The notes: generated by a model from the letters alone, not told the origin. Numbered from the stretch's first letter, positions 6,529 to 15,292 are shown. The stretch is 64,000 nt of DNA from Acetobacterium sp. (GCF_030652775.1 NZ_JAUSPS010000063.1:1-64000), one strand, 5' to 3'. Numbers and translations: made by a program.

Positions 6529-7734
6529 ATGTATAAAGTACCAGATTTTCTGCCAGGCAGAGATGAGATGTTTAGAATACTTGAAGATAATATAAAACCG
6601 GTTACCAGAACCGAGACCATCCGGGTTGCTGATTCCTTAGGAAGAGTTTGTGCGGTCGATGTTTTAGCAAAAAACACCCTGCCAAACAAGCCGACCAGCG
6701 CTTGTGACGGTGTATCAGTCAGGTATGAGGACTTTTTCGAAGGAATGCCAGACACCCTCTCATGGGTAGAAGGTAAAGACTATTGTTTCAGTAATACGGG
6801 GGTCGCAATCAAAGATGCTTTCGACACGGTTATTCCAATTGAAAAGGTTGAGTTTGACGAAAAGGGCGAAATTTCTTTTTTAAGCGCCCCGAAGAATTCC
6901 GGGGACCGGGTCGGAGTGGTGGGCGGACAGACCAAAGCAGGTGAGTTGATTGCGCATCAAGGCGAAATAATCAATGCCTCATTAATCGGTATTCTGCTGA
7001 CCAGCGGCATCACCAATATTAAAGTGTTGGCAAAACCGAAGGTCGCATTTATCCCCACTGGAGATGAACTGGTACCGGCAGGTTACGACACCCCATTAGG
7101 TAAAAATGTCGAATCAAATAGTCTGATGTTAAAAGCGCATATCAATGAATGTGGAGGAGAAGCAATTCTCTATCCGATCATCCCCGATGTGATGGAAAAG
7201 CTTACCGAAGCGATCAGCTCAGCGATTGAAGTGGCCGATCTGGTTTTGATCTGTGCTGGCTCTTCCAAAGGGAATAAGGATTTCACCATTGAACTATTGG
7301 AAAGTGTCGGAAACGTCCTGGTGTATGAACTGGGTCATGGTCCCGGAAAACACTGCAGCTTAGCGTATGCTGGAAACACCCCGATTATCGGCTTGCCGGG
7401 GCCGCCTATGGGAGCCGATTTGACGGCAGGATTATATGTTAAGAATGCCATGCATCTGATGCAAATGCAGCCGGTTCAGTCCCCTTATGCGATTGAAGCG
7501 GAACTCACCGAAGATGTTAACGGTATTGCCTTTGATTTTATCCGCCAGATGAAGGTAGTTGTAAAAGATGGAAGATATTTAGCACAACCGATTGCCAATC
7601 AGGGAATGACTCGGGCAGAATTTTATCACCAGACCAATGGCTACTTGTATATCGAAAAAGAAGCAGTGATTAAAGCGGGAACGAAAATTTCGGTGGAAAT
7701 GCGTTATCCCAAAGAATATGTTGAGGAAGCATAA
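6529..7734 (+). CDS. Divergent MoeA-like molybdopterin-binding protein
   Basis: This 401-residue protein has the MoeA layout: N-terminal domains with SACDG (Asp60, where MoeA usually has S-x-MDGYA), then the MogA-like domain with PTGDEL (176-181) and AGSSKGNKD (243-251), then a C-terminal beta domain. MoeA inserts molybdate or tungstate into adenylated molybdopterin. Here several consensus positions differ: Met to Cys before DG, the GGSSxGDxD loop is changed, and GLPGNP reads GLPGPP. It is therefore probably a specialised paralog. The ATG at 6529 has GAGGAGAAG just upstream, preferred over an in-frame TTG at 6514. It heads an operon with a DUF364 protein, an ABC importer and a radical SAM enzyme. 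Confidence 0.8.
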   Translation: MYKVPDFLPGRDEMFRILEDNIKPVTRTETIRVADSLGRVCAVDVLAKNTLPNKPTSACDGVSVRYEDFFEGMPDTLSWVEGKDYCFSNTGVAIKDAFDTVIPIEKVEFDEKGEISFLSAPKNSGDRVGVVGGQTKAGELIAHQGEIINASLIGILLTSGITNIKVLAKPKVAFIPTGDELVPAGYDTPLGKNVESNSLMLKAHINECGGEAILYPIIPDVMEKLTEAISSAIEVADLVLICAGSSKGNKDFTIELLESVGNVLVYELGHGPGKHCSLAYAGNTPIIGLPGPPMGADLTAGLYVKNAMHLMQMQPVQSPYAIEAELTEDVNGIAFDFIRQMKVVVKDGRYLAQPIANQGMTRAEFYHQTNGYLYIEKEAVIKAGTKISVEMRYPKEYVEEA

Positions 7735-7736
7735 GC

Positions 7737-8576
7737 ATGGAAGAAAAAAATATTATCATTGCAGAAACCATCGAAAAAATTGAGCATACATTAGGCTCGG
7801 AATTAGATCAGATCACGGTGGAGCGAGCGGTTTTTGGACTGTTTTTCTCGGGGGTCAAACTGTCTACCGGCCATGGCGGGCTGTGTTTCACACCAGTAAA
7901 AGAAATGCCTGAAGCAGTCTGCTGTCCCAGTACCGCAAAAGCAATGCCCTTATCAGGAAAGCTTTCCGATCGATCAGTGTTGAAATATATTGAAGATGTT
8001 CACTCGAAGAATCCATTAAAAAGAACCTTGGGTATTGCTACATTAAATGCTCTTAGTGCACTGTGCTGGGAAAAGCAAAAGGCCAGTGATGGAAATTATG
8101 AAATCAGTATGGGCGAAGATGCATTTGATCAGGTTGATACCACGCAGTTTAAAAAAACAATCGTTATTGGTGCTTTGGTACCCATGCTAAAGAAGCTTAC
8201 ACAGGCGGAGGCAGATTATAAAGTTCTGGAAATGGACTCAAGAACACTTAAAGGAAAAGAGCTTGAACATTATGCCCCGGCTACAGAGGCATCCCTTTAC
8301 ATACCCGATGCCGATTTAATCGTGATTACCGGAGTAACCATTTTAAATAACACGTTAGCTGATTTGCTAAAAATGGCTAAAAAAGGTGCGGAAATAATTG
8401 TTACCGGTCCCACCGCCAGCATGTTGCCAGATGCTTTTTTTGACAAGGGAGTAACTGTTTTGGGAGGAATCATAGTCACAAAAGCAGACGAAATATTGGA
8501 TATCATCAGCGAAGGAGGATCGGGGTATCATTTTTTTGGCAAATATGCAGAAAGAACGGTAATAAGAAGTGTGTAA
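7737..8576 (+). CDS. DUF4213/DUF364 domain protein, putative metal chelation
   Basis: This 279-residue protein fits the DUF4213 (N-terminal, enolase-N-like) plus DUF364 (Rossmann-like) pair. The N-terminal half has VERAVFGLFFSGVKLSTGHGG and the C-terminal half has IPDADLIVITGVTILNNTLADLL and GAEIIVTGPTASMLPDAFF. A structure of a family member led to a suggested role in heavy-metal chelation, but no reaction is proven. It starts 2 bp after the MoeA-like gene and 40 bp before the permease gene. The neighbours support a role in handling the imported metal or its ligand. Confidence 0.8.
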   Translation: MEEKNIIIAETIEKIEHTLGSELDQITVERAVFGLFFSGVKLSTGHGGLCFTPVKEMPEAVCCPSTAKAMPLSGKLSDRSVLKYIEDVHSKNPLKRTLGIATLNALSALCWEKQKASDGNYEISMGEDAFDQVDTTQFKKTIVIGALVPMLKKLTQAEADYKVLEMDSRTLKGKELEHYAPATEASLYIPDADLIVITGVTILNNTLADLLKMAKKGAEIIVTGPTASMLPDAFFDKGVTVLGGIIVTKADEILDIISEGGSGYHFFGKYAERTVIRSV

Positions 8577-8616
8577 AAACAAGGATTGATGATCGCAAAG
8601 GAAGAAGGACAACCGA

Positions 8617-9639
8617 TTGAAAATTAGAAGTAACGATCATTTCAAGTTAAAAATAATTTTGCTGGGGTGTTTTACGCTGGCGTTGTTCTTGGCATCTTTT
8701 TTGGTTGGTCGATATGCAATATCCATTCGAACAGTGATTGATATCATTCTTTCCCAATTTATAAATATCCCTCAGTATTGGGATGATACTCTAAATACGG
8801 TAATTTTACAGGTGCGTTTGCCTAGAATTGTTCTGGCTATTTTAGTTGGCGGAGCACTTTCAGTATCCGGTGCTTCTTATCAAACGCTGTTTAAAAATCC
8901 GATGGTTTCGCCAGATATTTTAGGGGTTTCAGCGGGTGCCGGGTTTGGGGCGGCGTTGGCGATGATTAATGGGGCAACATGGTGGGAAGTACAGTCGGTG
9001 GCATTTATTTTTGGACTTATTGCTGTAATCGCAGCCTATACAATTGCTCATTTTTTTGGAGGCAACACAATAACGGTACTGATCCTAGCTGGCATCGTTG
9101 TATCAAGTTTGTTTCATTCTTTAATTTCCATTATAAAAACCCTGGCTGATACCGATAATCAATTACCATCCATTACTTTTTGGTTGATGGGAAGCCTAGG
9201 TAAGGGGACTAATAGTGATGTTTTAATGATGTTACCAGCCTTGATTTTTTCCCTGTCGCTAATATATATATTTCGTAATCAGATTAATACCTTGGCAGCA
9301 GGGGAAGATGAGGCAATTACCATGGGGGTAAATGTTCCCCTGGTTAAATTGGTTGTTGTTGTCAGCTCCACGCTGATGACAGTTTCAGCAGTAAGCGTTT
9401 GTGGCATTGTCGGATGGGTTGGATTAATTGTACCACATATTGCAAGAATGCTCACTGGCGCAAATTTTTCAAAAATTGTGGTGACATCCTTTCTGGTTGG
9501 CGGTGCCTTTTTGCTTATGATTGATGATATCATTCGTGGCGTTGAAGGCGTTGAACTACCGCTGGGTGTGTTGACTGCATTGGTTGGAACGCCGGTATTT
9601 GTATTTTTGTTATCAAGAGTAAAAAAGGGGTGGACGTAG
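8617..9639 (+). CDS. FecCD-family ABC transporter permease
   Basis: This 340-residue membrane protein has the FecCD/BtuC pattern: LPRIVLAILVGGALSVSGASYQTLFKNPMVSPDILGVSAGAGFG near residues 65-110, and GWVGLIVPHIARMLTG near residue 270. About nine or ten transmembrane segments are expected. It forms the channel of a type II importer used for siderophores, haem, cobalamin or, in MolB types, molybdate and tungstate. The start is TTG at 8617, with GAAGGA 7 nt upstream. Its stop overlaps the ATPase start by one base. Confidence 0.9.
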   Translation: MKIRSNDHFKLKIILLGCFTLALFLASFLVGRYAISIRTVIDIILSQFINIPQYWDDTLNTVILQVRLPRIVLAILVGGALSVSGASYQTLFKNPMVSPDILGVSAGAGFGAALAMINGATWWEVQSVAFIFGLIAVIAAYTIAHFFGGNTITVLILAGIVVSSLFHSLISIIKTLADTDNQLPSITFWLMGSLGKGTNSDVLMMLPALIFSLSLIYIFRNQINTLAAGEDEAITMGVNVPLVKLVVVVSSTLMTVSAVSVCGIVGWVGLIVPHIARMLTGANFSKIVVTSFLVGGAFLLMIDDIIRGVEGVELPLGVLTALVGTPVFVFLLSRVKKGWT

Positions 9640-10424
9640 TGTTAACTGTTAAAGGGTTAAGTTATTTTTATAATCCCGAGCGATTAATTTTGAAAGATAT
9701 TTCATTTGATCTCGAAAGCCATGATATTTTATGTTTGCTGGGACCGAATGGAACTGGAAAAACGACATTGCTGCGATGTATGCTTGCATTAAATAAAATG
9801 AAAAGTGGCAGCATCAAAATTGACGGAAATGATTTAACCAAGGCGTCGATTAAAAAAAGAGCGGAAATGATGGCCTATGTCCCCCAGGCGACAATGATGG
9901 CGTTTCCATATGAAGCGCGAGAAATTGTGCAAATGGGTCGGGTGACTCATCTAGCTACGGGAGGAAGCCCATCGAAAGAAGACTGGAGGCTTGCTGAGGA
10001 AGCCATGGAAAAGCTTGGAATACTGCATATGAGTCGCCATTTATTTAATGAAATGAGCGGCGGTGAAAAGCAAATGGTATTGATTGCCAGAGCAATGGTA
10101 CAACAGGCTAAGATATTAATTATGGACGAGCCAACCGCCAACCTGGATTATAGTAACCAAATAAAGATGCTTCAGGTCATTAAATCATTAGCTGAGCAAG
10201 GGTATTCAATTTTAATGACTTCTCATTTTCCTGATCATGCATTTTTGGCTTGCAACAGAGCAGTACTCATGAGAGATGGCTATATCATGGCACAGGGATT
10301 GCCCGAAGATATTGTGAATACCGAAAATCTGACAAAGCTTTATGCGACACCGGTATGCGTCACTGAAGCCCGGCTGGATTTTCAGGATCGGATGATCAAA
10401 GTCTGTATTCCGGTTATGAATTAA
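9639..10424 (+). CDS. ABC transporter ATP-binding protein (FecE/MolC type)
   Basis: This 261-residue ATPase has Walker A GPNGTGKTT (about 35-43), signature MSGGEKQ and Walker B ILIMDEPTANLD, followed by the H-loop TSHFPDHA. It powers the FecCD permease before it. GTG at 9639 overlaps the previous stop (TAGTG) and has AAGGGG 8 nt upstream, so it was chosen over the in-frame GTG at 9630. It lacks obvious extra domains. Confidence 0.9.
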   Translation: MLTVKGLSYFYNPERLILKDISFDLESHDILCLLGPNGTGKTTLLRCMLALNKMKSGSIKIDGNDLTKASIKKRAEMMAYVPQATMMAFPYEAREIVQMGRVTHLATGGSPSKEDWRLAEEAMEKLGILHMSRHLFNEMSGGEKQMVLIARAMVQQAKILIMDEPTANLDYSNQIKMLQVIKSLAEQGYSILMTSHFPDHAFLACNRAVLMRDGYIMAQGLPEDIVNTENLTKLYATPVCVTEARLDFQDRMIKVCIPVMN

Positions 10425-10448
10425 GATAAAAATAGAGGAGAAGAAGAG

Positions 10449-11510
10449 ATGAAGAAAAGCAAAAAAATGATTACCCTACTCGTAGTAATGGTGTTGTGCA
10501 TAAGCTGCTTGGCAGGATGTACTAAGACGACAACAGCCGCAAAGACAGAACCGACGGAACGGACGGTTACCGACATGGCCGGAAGAACCGTCACCCTCCC
10601 GGCAGAAATAAATAAAATCGGTACTTTTGGGGCGATTGGTGTACTCAATGCCTTTGTTGAAACCATGGGGGCAGGCGATAAAATTTGTAATGAAGGGTCC
10701 CCTTCCTTTGTTAAAAGCCCAAGTTGGACAAAATATCAATATTTATTTGCGCCTCAGTTGCCAAATTGTTTGCCATTTCAGGGTGCCGACAGCGAAGTAC
10801 TGATGGAGAATGTATTATCGGTAAAACCAGATGTTTGTTTAACAATGGATACAGCAATGACGGATCAACTTACGGCCCAGGGTTTAACAGTTATACAACT
10901 TTCATGGAAAAAAACTGAAGATGTAAAACCATGTATTACCCTACTTGGTGAGGTCTTGAACAAACAGGATGTTGCCACAGACTACCTAGCATATTTTGAC
11001 AAGATGGTGGAAGATGCAAACAAATTGACAAAGAACATTAAGGAAACTGATAAAAAGAAAGTTGTTTATGGGACAATTTCTGAATTTACACAACCGCATC
11101 TTATTGCTGAATGGTGGATACCTGCAGCAGGTGGAATTAGTGTGACAGGTGATAGCAGAACCGATGCAAATACTGAGAAATTAGTGTATACCATGGAGGA
11201 TCTGCTGCAATGGAATCCGGATGTAATAATTGTTACGAGTAAATCTGAAAAAGAAACAATTATGGCGGATGCCCGTCTTGCCGATATTACGGCAGTTAAG
11301 GACAGTGCCATATACATCATGCCGCGAGTTGCCCATGTTTGGGGTAACCGTACAACCGAACAACCTTTGACAATTATGTGGACAATGAATAAACTATATC
11401 CGGAAATTATGACAAATGAAGCATTGTCCGAAGATATTTCATATTTCTATAGTCATTTCTTTAAATACGATTTTACCAATGAGCAAATACAAGAAATTAT
11501 TGGGTCGTGA
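10449..11510 (+). CDS. ABC transporter substrate-binding lipoprotein (FecB/MolA type)
   Basis: This 353-residue protein begins with a lipoprotein signal peptide, KKMITLLVVMVLCISCLAGC, with Cys23 as the lipidated residue. The mature part has the FecB/periplasmic-binding III start TVTDMAGRTVTLPAEINKI. The C-terminal region HVWGNRTTEQPLTIMWTMNKLYPE is reminiscent of molybdate/tungstate-binding MolA-like proteins, though this is recognition and not a search. It would capture the substrate outside the membrane and deliver it to the FecCD-type importer. The neighbouring MoeA paralog makes an oxyanion of Mo or W more likely than a siderophore. Confidence 0.85.
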   Translation: MKKSKKMITLLVVMVLCISCLAGCTKTTTAAKTEPTERTVTDMAGRTVTLPAEINKIGTFGAIGVLNAFVETMGAGDKICNEGSPSFVKSPSWTKYQYLFAPQLPNCLPFQGADSEVLMENVLSVKPDVCLTMDTAMTDQLTAQGLTVIQLSWKKTEDVKPCITLLGEVLNKQDVATDYLAYFDKMVEDANKLTKNIKETDKKKVVYGTISEFTQPHLIAEWWIPAAGGISVTGDSRTDANTEKLVYTMEDLLQWNPDVIIVTSKSEKETIMADARLADITAVKDSAIYIMPRVAHVWGNRTTEQPLTIMWTMNKLYPEIMTNEALSEDISYFYSHFFKYDFTNEQIQEIIGS

Positions 11511-11543
11511 TTTTATCAATTGAAAGTAAAGAAAGGTTTGTAA

Positions 11544-12554
11544 ATGAATACGAATTTAACTAAAGAGCAGGCATTAGCGATATTTGAGAAGGCACGAGAT
11601 TCACGGAATGCATATGAACTCTTTCACCAGGCATCAGAAATTAGAGATAAAGAGATTGGTCGTCGTTTGTGGTGGACTTCCGGTTCAGGGGGGATTTTCC
11701 CTTGTATGATAACACCGCGCTGTTCATATTGTACCTTTTGCACGGATAAAATGTTTCCCATTGATGTGCTTTTAAAAAGTTTGGAACGAATTGAAAACCT
11801 GGGGATTCAGCAATTTCATATCAGCGGTGGCACGGACTTGAATAGCGGTTATGACGACGCTCTTTTAGAGATGGTTCATTTGATTCAAGCACGTTCAGGA
11901 CTGAAATTAGAAATCAATCTGGGCCCTTCATTTAAAAAAGAAACGGTTTTGGAATTAAAAAAACTCGGAGTGGACAGTATTACAAGTTCATTGGAATCCA
12001 ATTCGCCAGAAGTATTCAGCCTCGCAAAGCCGGGAGATAGTTTGGACCGGCGGAGAGAACTGCTACAATTTTGTGAGGATGCGGATATGCCCAGTCGCTC
12101 GATGATGCTGGTAGGATTAGGTGAAACCGACCGCGAACGAATTGAGCATCTGTATTTTTTAAAACAGTATAATAAATTATATCAACTTCGCATTTCCCGT
12201 TTTATGCCTTTTCAGGGAACCGCTTTTCAGAATAAACCACGTTGTTCTCCCTGGGAAACGGCACTTGTTACAGCAATGGCTCGCTTGATTCTTCCCAATA
12301 CTGAGATCAGTTTAGCGGCGGGTAATAACTTAGACGATATTCCCCTCTGGTATCTAGCTGGTGGTGGCAATCAGTTAATGGGTGTTTCGATTGCTAAGAA
12401 AAAGCCCTTACCAACGGTAGATGTTGATGTTTATGAGATAAGTGAGAATTATTATGTAGTTGATAAACGAAAACAGGTGGAACGTATCCTCGCAGGCATG
12501 CAGTTGGAGATATCAAATCAAATGCCTGACCACAAAACAATTTTAAAGGGCTGA
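11544..12554 (+). CDS. Radical SAM protein with CX5CX2C motif (HcgA/BioB-like)
   Basis: This 336-residue protein looks like a BioB/HydE-type radical SAM barrel. The cluster cysteines are Cys54, Cys60, Cys63 and Cys66 in CMITPRCSYCTFC. That fits CX5CX2C, known for HcgA/HmdB of [Fe]-hydrogenase cofactor synthesis, and not the usual CX3CX2C; a CX2CX2C reading is also possible. A GGT near residue 96 (ISGGTDLNSG) fits the SAM-binding GGE-like motif. It is the last gene of the MoeA-like/DUF364/ABC operon, with RBS AAAGG 8-9 nt before the ATG. I infer a role in making an organic ligand for the imported metal; the substrate is unknown. Confidence 0.75.
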   Translation: MNTNLTKEQALAIFEKARDSRNAYELFHQASEIRDKEIGRRLWWTSGSGGIFPCMITPRCSYCTFCTDKMFPIDVLLKSLERIENLGIQQFHISGGTDLNSGYDDALLEMVHLIQARSGLKLEINLGPSFKKETVLELKKLGVDSITSSLESNSPEVFSLAKPGDSLDRRRELLQFCEDADMPSRSMMLVGLGETDRERIEHLYFLKQYNKLYQLRISRFMPFQGTAFQNKPRCSPWETALVTAMARLILPNTEISLAAGNNLDDIPLWYLAGGGNQLMGVSIAKKKPLPTVDVDVYEISENYYVVDKRKQVERILAGMQLEISNQMPDHKTILKG

Positions 12555-12602
12555 TAGATTAGGAAATGCTGAAGAGGTTTTGAATTTTGATCAGGGTTAT
12601 AA

Positions 12603-12638
12603 AAAAGGAGCTGTTGCATAGTTGCAACAGCTCCTTTT
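12603..12638. terminator. Bidirectional terminator between convergent operons
   Basis: A nearly perfect hairpin (AAAGGAGCTGTTGCA, short loop, TGCAACAGCTCCTTT) has A residues on the left and T residues on the right. It ends the radical SAM operon on the plus strand and the membrane-protein operon whose stop is at 12644 on the minus strand. Confidence 0.9.
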
Positions 12639-12643
12639 AATGA

Positions 12644-13186
12644 TTAAGGCTGAACGGGAATCAGTTTCTCACTAAAGTTTTTGACAAAATTATCGAATCG
12701 ATCAGGCCCTAACAGTAGGATCCGGTTGGGAGTTTCCACCAGGATGGCCGTATTGCCGTTGGCAAAGACTGCGGCTTCGGTGCCATTCTGGAGCAGGAAG
12801 ATGCCTTCCCGATAATTCCGGGTTTCAGTACCGACCACCTTGGACGCAATGGCATACTCGGTCTGATCCAGACTGACCATTTTGGCCGAGAGAATATCCG
12901 CCTCGGGATAGGTCTCAAAGGTAAAACCGGTGGGCAGTCGCAGCGATAATTCGTCATCTTTGACGGTAATGCCGGCAACCAGGGGAACCACGACAAAGAT
13001 ACCCAGAATTAAACAAAGCACAAGACCGCCGACGACCATTTCCTTAGTAGCATTTCGGCGAAGCTCCTTGTCGTCCGGGTAGGTTTTGTAGGTATAGATA
13101 GCTTTCCAGAGAAGGAGCGCAAGGACGGCTAGAAGTGCAAAAAAAAGCGGATTAATGGTGTGTAAAATAGAAACAAAGTACATCAT
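12644..13186 (-). CDS. Membrane protein with predicted extracytoplasmic/PH-like domain
   Basis: This 180-residue protein has two hydrophobic segments (about 12-28 and 50-72) followed by a soluble domain of about 105 residues. The soluble part (LSLRLPTGFTFETYPEADI onward, ending with NRILLLGPDRFDNFVKNFSEKL) resembles bacterial PH-like domains, but I cannot confirm the family. The start is weakly supported, with no strong RBS. It is the last gene of a minus-strand group with another membrane protein and a TVP38-type protein. The function is unknown. Confidence 0.65.
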   Translation of the reverse strand: MMYFVSILHTINPLFFALLAVLALLLWKAIYTYKTYPDDKELRRNATKEMVVGGLVLCLILGIFVVVPLVAGITVKDDELSLRLPTGFTFETYPEADILSAKMVSLDQTEYAIASKVVGTETRNYREGIFLLQNGTEAAVFANGNTAILVETPNRILLLGPDRFDNFVKNFSEKLIPVQP

Positions 13187-13232
13187 GTTGTATAAACCAC
13201 GGTTCTGCCCAGGGGGGAACCGTTACCCTTCG

Positions 13233-13724
13233 TTAAATTAATTTTGTCTTTTCATATTGAGAAAGTTCCAGCCTGAGTTCAGAGGGAATTTTCTTTTTGA
13301 TCACTCCGATTTGAACACTAAAATAATAGTAATTGTAGTATTCAATCATTGAAAAAGCATAAAGGATCAGGCCAAAAATATTCATGGTCATAAAAAAGGC
13401 GTTCGGCTGAAAAATCAGCAGATAGAGTAAGTACAGCGGATACAGGACAAATAAAGCCAGATCCAGCTTTTTTAGCACGGAAAAAGCCGGCATTACCCAG
13501 TCCATCGGGGTGCGGGGGGCATCTAGCAGCTGATAACGATAATACCAATAGCCGGCACTTTGGAGGATAATAAAAATCAGCACGCCGCCAGGAATCAGCA
13601 GCCGCAAATCCAGAGGTTGACCGGTGGAGTCAGTGAGTAAATACATCAGCACACCGCAGACCAGGGCGGTGATCAGTTCGCTCATATATAAGCGGTTCAG
13701 TTCTTTTTTGGTTTTCTCGGTCAT
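13233..13724 (-). CDS. Hypothetical four-helix membrane protein
   Basis: This 163-residue protein has about four hydrophobic segments (about 15-30, 42-58, 88-108 and 112-130) and a tyrosine-rich stretch IEYYNYYYF. I do not recognise a family. Its start directly follows the stop of the upstream TVP38-type gene, so the two are probably co-transcribed and may act together. A 6-bp hairpin (CGGTTC/GAACCG, 13200-13222) lies between it and the next gene. Confidence 0.65.
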   Translation of the reverse strand: MTEKTKKELNRLYMSELITALVCGVLMYLLTDSTGQPLDLRLLIPGGVLIFIILQSAGYWYYRYQLLDAPRTPMDWVMPAFSVLKKLDLALFVLYPLYLLYLLIFQPNAFFMTMNIFGLILYAFSMIEYYNYYYFSVQIGVIKKKIPSELRLELSQYEKTKLI

Positions 13725-14357
13725 CTAAAGCTCCTTGTCAATTTTTGGCGCTGGGGGAAGTTCAACCACTATTTTTTTACTGTGTTGAATAAAAGCATCC
13801 AGGCGCTTACGATTAAAGTAAAGAATGGCAATCAGAACAGCATAAATGGCCACCGCAATAATAAACTGGGTGGGACTGTCATCCATAATTCCAGCACCGA
13901 TCATGGTGTTAATAAAAACACTGGGGGTTCGTGCCAACAGGACAATGATGAAAAAGGTTTTCAACGGCATGGAGGAAAGACCAGCGATAAAACAAAGCAT
14001 GTCATCGGGAAAAAGCGGAAAGAGAAAAATCAGAAAAAGAACGGTATTTAACTTTGATTCTTTAATATGATCGTATTTTTCAATCAGTTCCGGACTGACA
14101 AAGCGCAAAACAAAGGGCCTCCCAAATCGTTTAGCCAAAACAAAAACGATGATGGAGCCAGTCAGGGTACCAGCGGCGCTGATCAAAAAGCCGCCAATGG
14201 TACCAAAGAGAGCACCGCCGACCAGGCCGACCGTCCCCCCCGGGATCGGAGCGATGATGATCTGGAGCAGCTGCAATAAAAAAAATGCCAGCGGTGTCCA
14301 TATGCCAAATTGTAAAAGAAAGCTCTGCAAGGTGTCAAGTGTCGAAAAAATTTCCAT
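13725..14357 (-). CDS. TVP38/TMEM64 (DedA-like) family membrane protein
   Basis: This 210-residue integral membrane protein has the VTT/SNARE-associated domain pattern. It has PIPGGTVGLVGGALFGTIGGFLISAAGTLTGSIIVFVLAKRFGRP in the first half, then FLFPLFPDDMLCFIAGLSSMP. Proteins of this superfamily act in lipid movement across the membrane. It is the first gene of a three-gene minus-strand group with two other membrane proteins. Confidence 0.88.
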   Translation of the reverse strand: MEIFSTLDTLQSFLLQFGIWTPLAFFLLQLLQIIIAPIPGGTVGLVGGALFGTIGGFLISAAGTLTGSIIVFVLAKRFGRPFVLRFVSPELIEKYDHIKESKLNTVLFLIFLFPLFPDDMLCFIAGLSSMPLKTFFIIVLLARTPSVFINTMIGAGIMDDSPTQFIIAVAIYAVLIAILYFNRKRLDAFIQHSKKIVVELPPAPKIDKEL

Positions 14358-14390
14358 TTCTTACCTCGATATCTTTTAATCATTTTAGCA

Positions 14391-14435
14391 TAAAACCGGC
14401 AGATCCACACCATATTTTGGGGATCTGCCGGAAGG
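14391..14435 (-). terminator. Terminator of the ABC-2 exporter operon
   Basis: An 11-bp GC-rich stem (CCGGCAGATCC with GGATCTGCCGG, about 12-nt loop) lies 40 bp after the minus-strand stop at 14475. TTTTATG follows it on that strand. It separates the exporter operon from the TVP38 gene downstream. Confidence 0.75.
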
Positions 14436-14474
14436 AAAATGTTTATTTAAGAAATCGCAGTGATCACAATCAGC

Positions 14475-15272
14475 CTAGGTGGTCAAATCCCGTCGGTTAA
14501 AGGCCAAAAATGTCAACCCGAAAAAAATCAGTGAGACAATCAGTAAAATTGCGGCAGAGCTGAATGAAAGCTGATCATTGATCATTAGACTAGCGCCTTC
14601 AAAATACTTAAAAGGGGTGAAGACTTTCAGAAATGCCAGCTTATCATATAAATCCACCACTACGGATAAGATAAAAAAACCCATCACCAGCCCGGAAGCG
14701 GTAGCAGTCGCCTGTTTGGTGTTTTTTAAAAGCGACCCAAAAAGAGCCCCTAGCGCCAAAAAGAACAACTGGAGAATAAAGAGTGCCAGCATCGTCAGGG
14801 AAACCTTGTCGATCAAGCCATCGCCGTCGTTGTGCTGGGCAATGAAAAAAACCGAAGCGGCAAAGGTCACCATGTTAAAAATCAAAATATTGACGACCCC
14901 GGCCAGCAGCTTAGGCCAGATGACCTGAAACCGGCGTACCGGTTTGGTATAGATAAAATCGGCACAATGATCCCGTTCTTCCTTGGATACCTCCACTGCC
15001 CCGAACATCACCGCATGAACAGCGGCCAGCAGCATAAAGTAGAGAAAGAACACCGAATAAAAACCAGCGACCTTGGTAATATCCACCGAACCCAACCCAA
15101 AAACTACCATAATTTCTTCGGGAAAGGCCGCAAATAGAGCGTTAACGTCCACCTGGGAATCGGAGAAGCCCTGGTATTTCATCATTCCGGCAAAGATAAT
15201 GAAAACCTGGGCACAACACCAGATGATCAACGACTTGATATTGGCCTTCATTTCTTTTTTAAATACATTCAT
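14475..15272 (-). CDS. ABC-2 type transporter permease
   Basis: This 265-residue permease has six predicted membrane segments, beginning FKKEMKANIKSLIIWCCAQVFIIFAG. The cytoplasmic loop EVSKEERDHCADFIYTKPVRRFQVIWPKL is typical of ABC-2 permeases of the YhaP/NatB-like kind. It is a sister of the next upstream permease (similar length and layout), so the exporter is probably a heterodimer in the membrane. The substrate is unknown. It is the last gene of a three-gene operon. Confidence 0.85.
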   Translation of the reverse strand: MNVFKKEMKANIKSLIIWCCAQVFIIFAGMMKYQGFSDSQVDVNALFAAFPEEIMVVFGLGSVDITKVAGFYSVFFLYFMLLAAVHAVMFGAVEVSKEERDHCADFIYTKPVRRFQVIWPKLLAGVVNILIFNMVTFAASVFFIAQHNDGDGLIDKVSLTMLALFILQLFFLALGALFGSLLKNTKQATATASGLVMGFFILSVVVDLYDKLAFLKVFTPFKYFEGASLMINDQLSFSSAAILLIVSLIFFGLTFLAFNRRDLTT

Positions 15273-15292
15273 GGGTAACGCCTCCTTTTAGG

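Noticed and set aside
13782-14379. Several plus-strand open frames opposite the TVP38-type gene
   Set aside because: They are antisense to a well-supported gene and show no RBS or family features.
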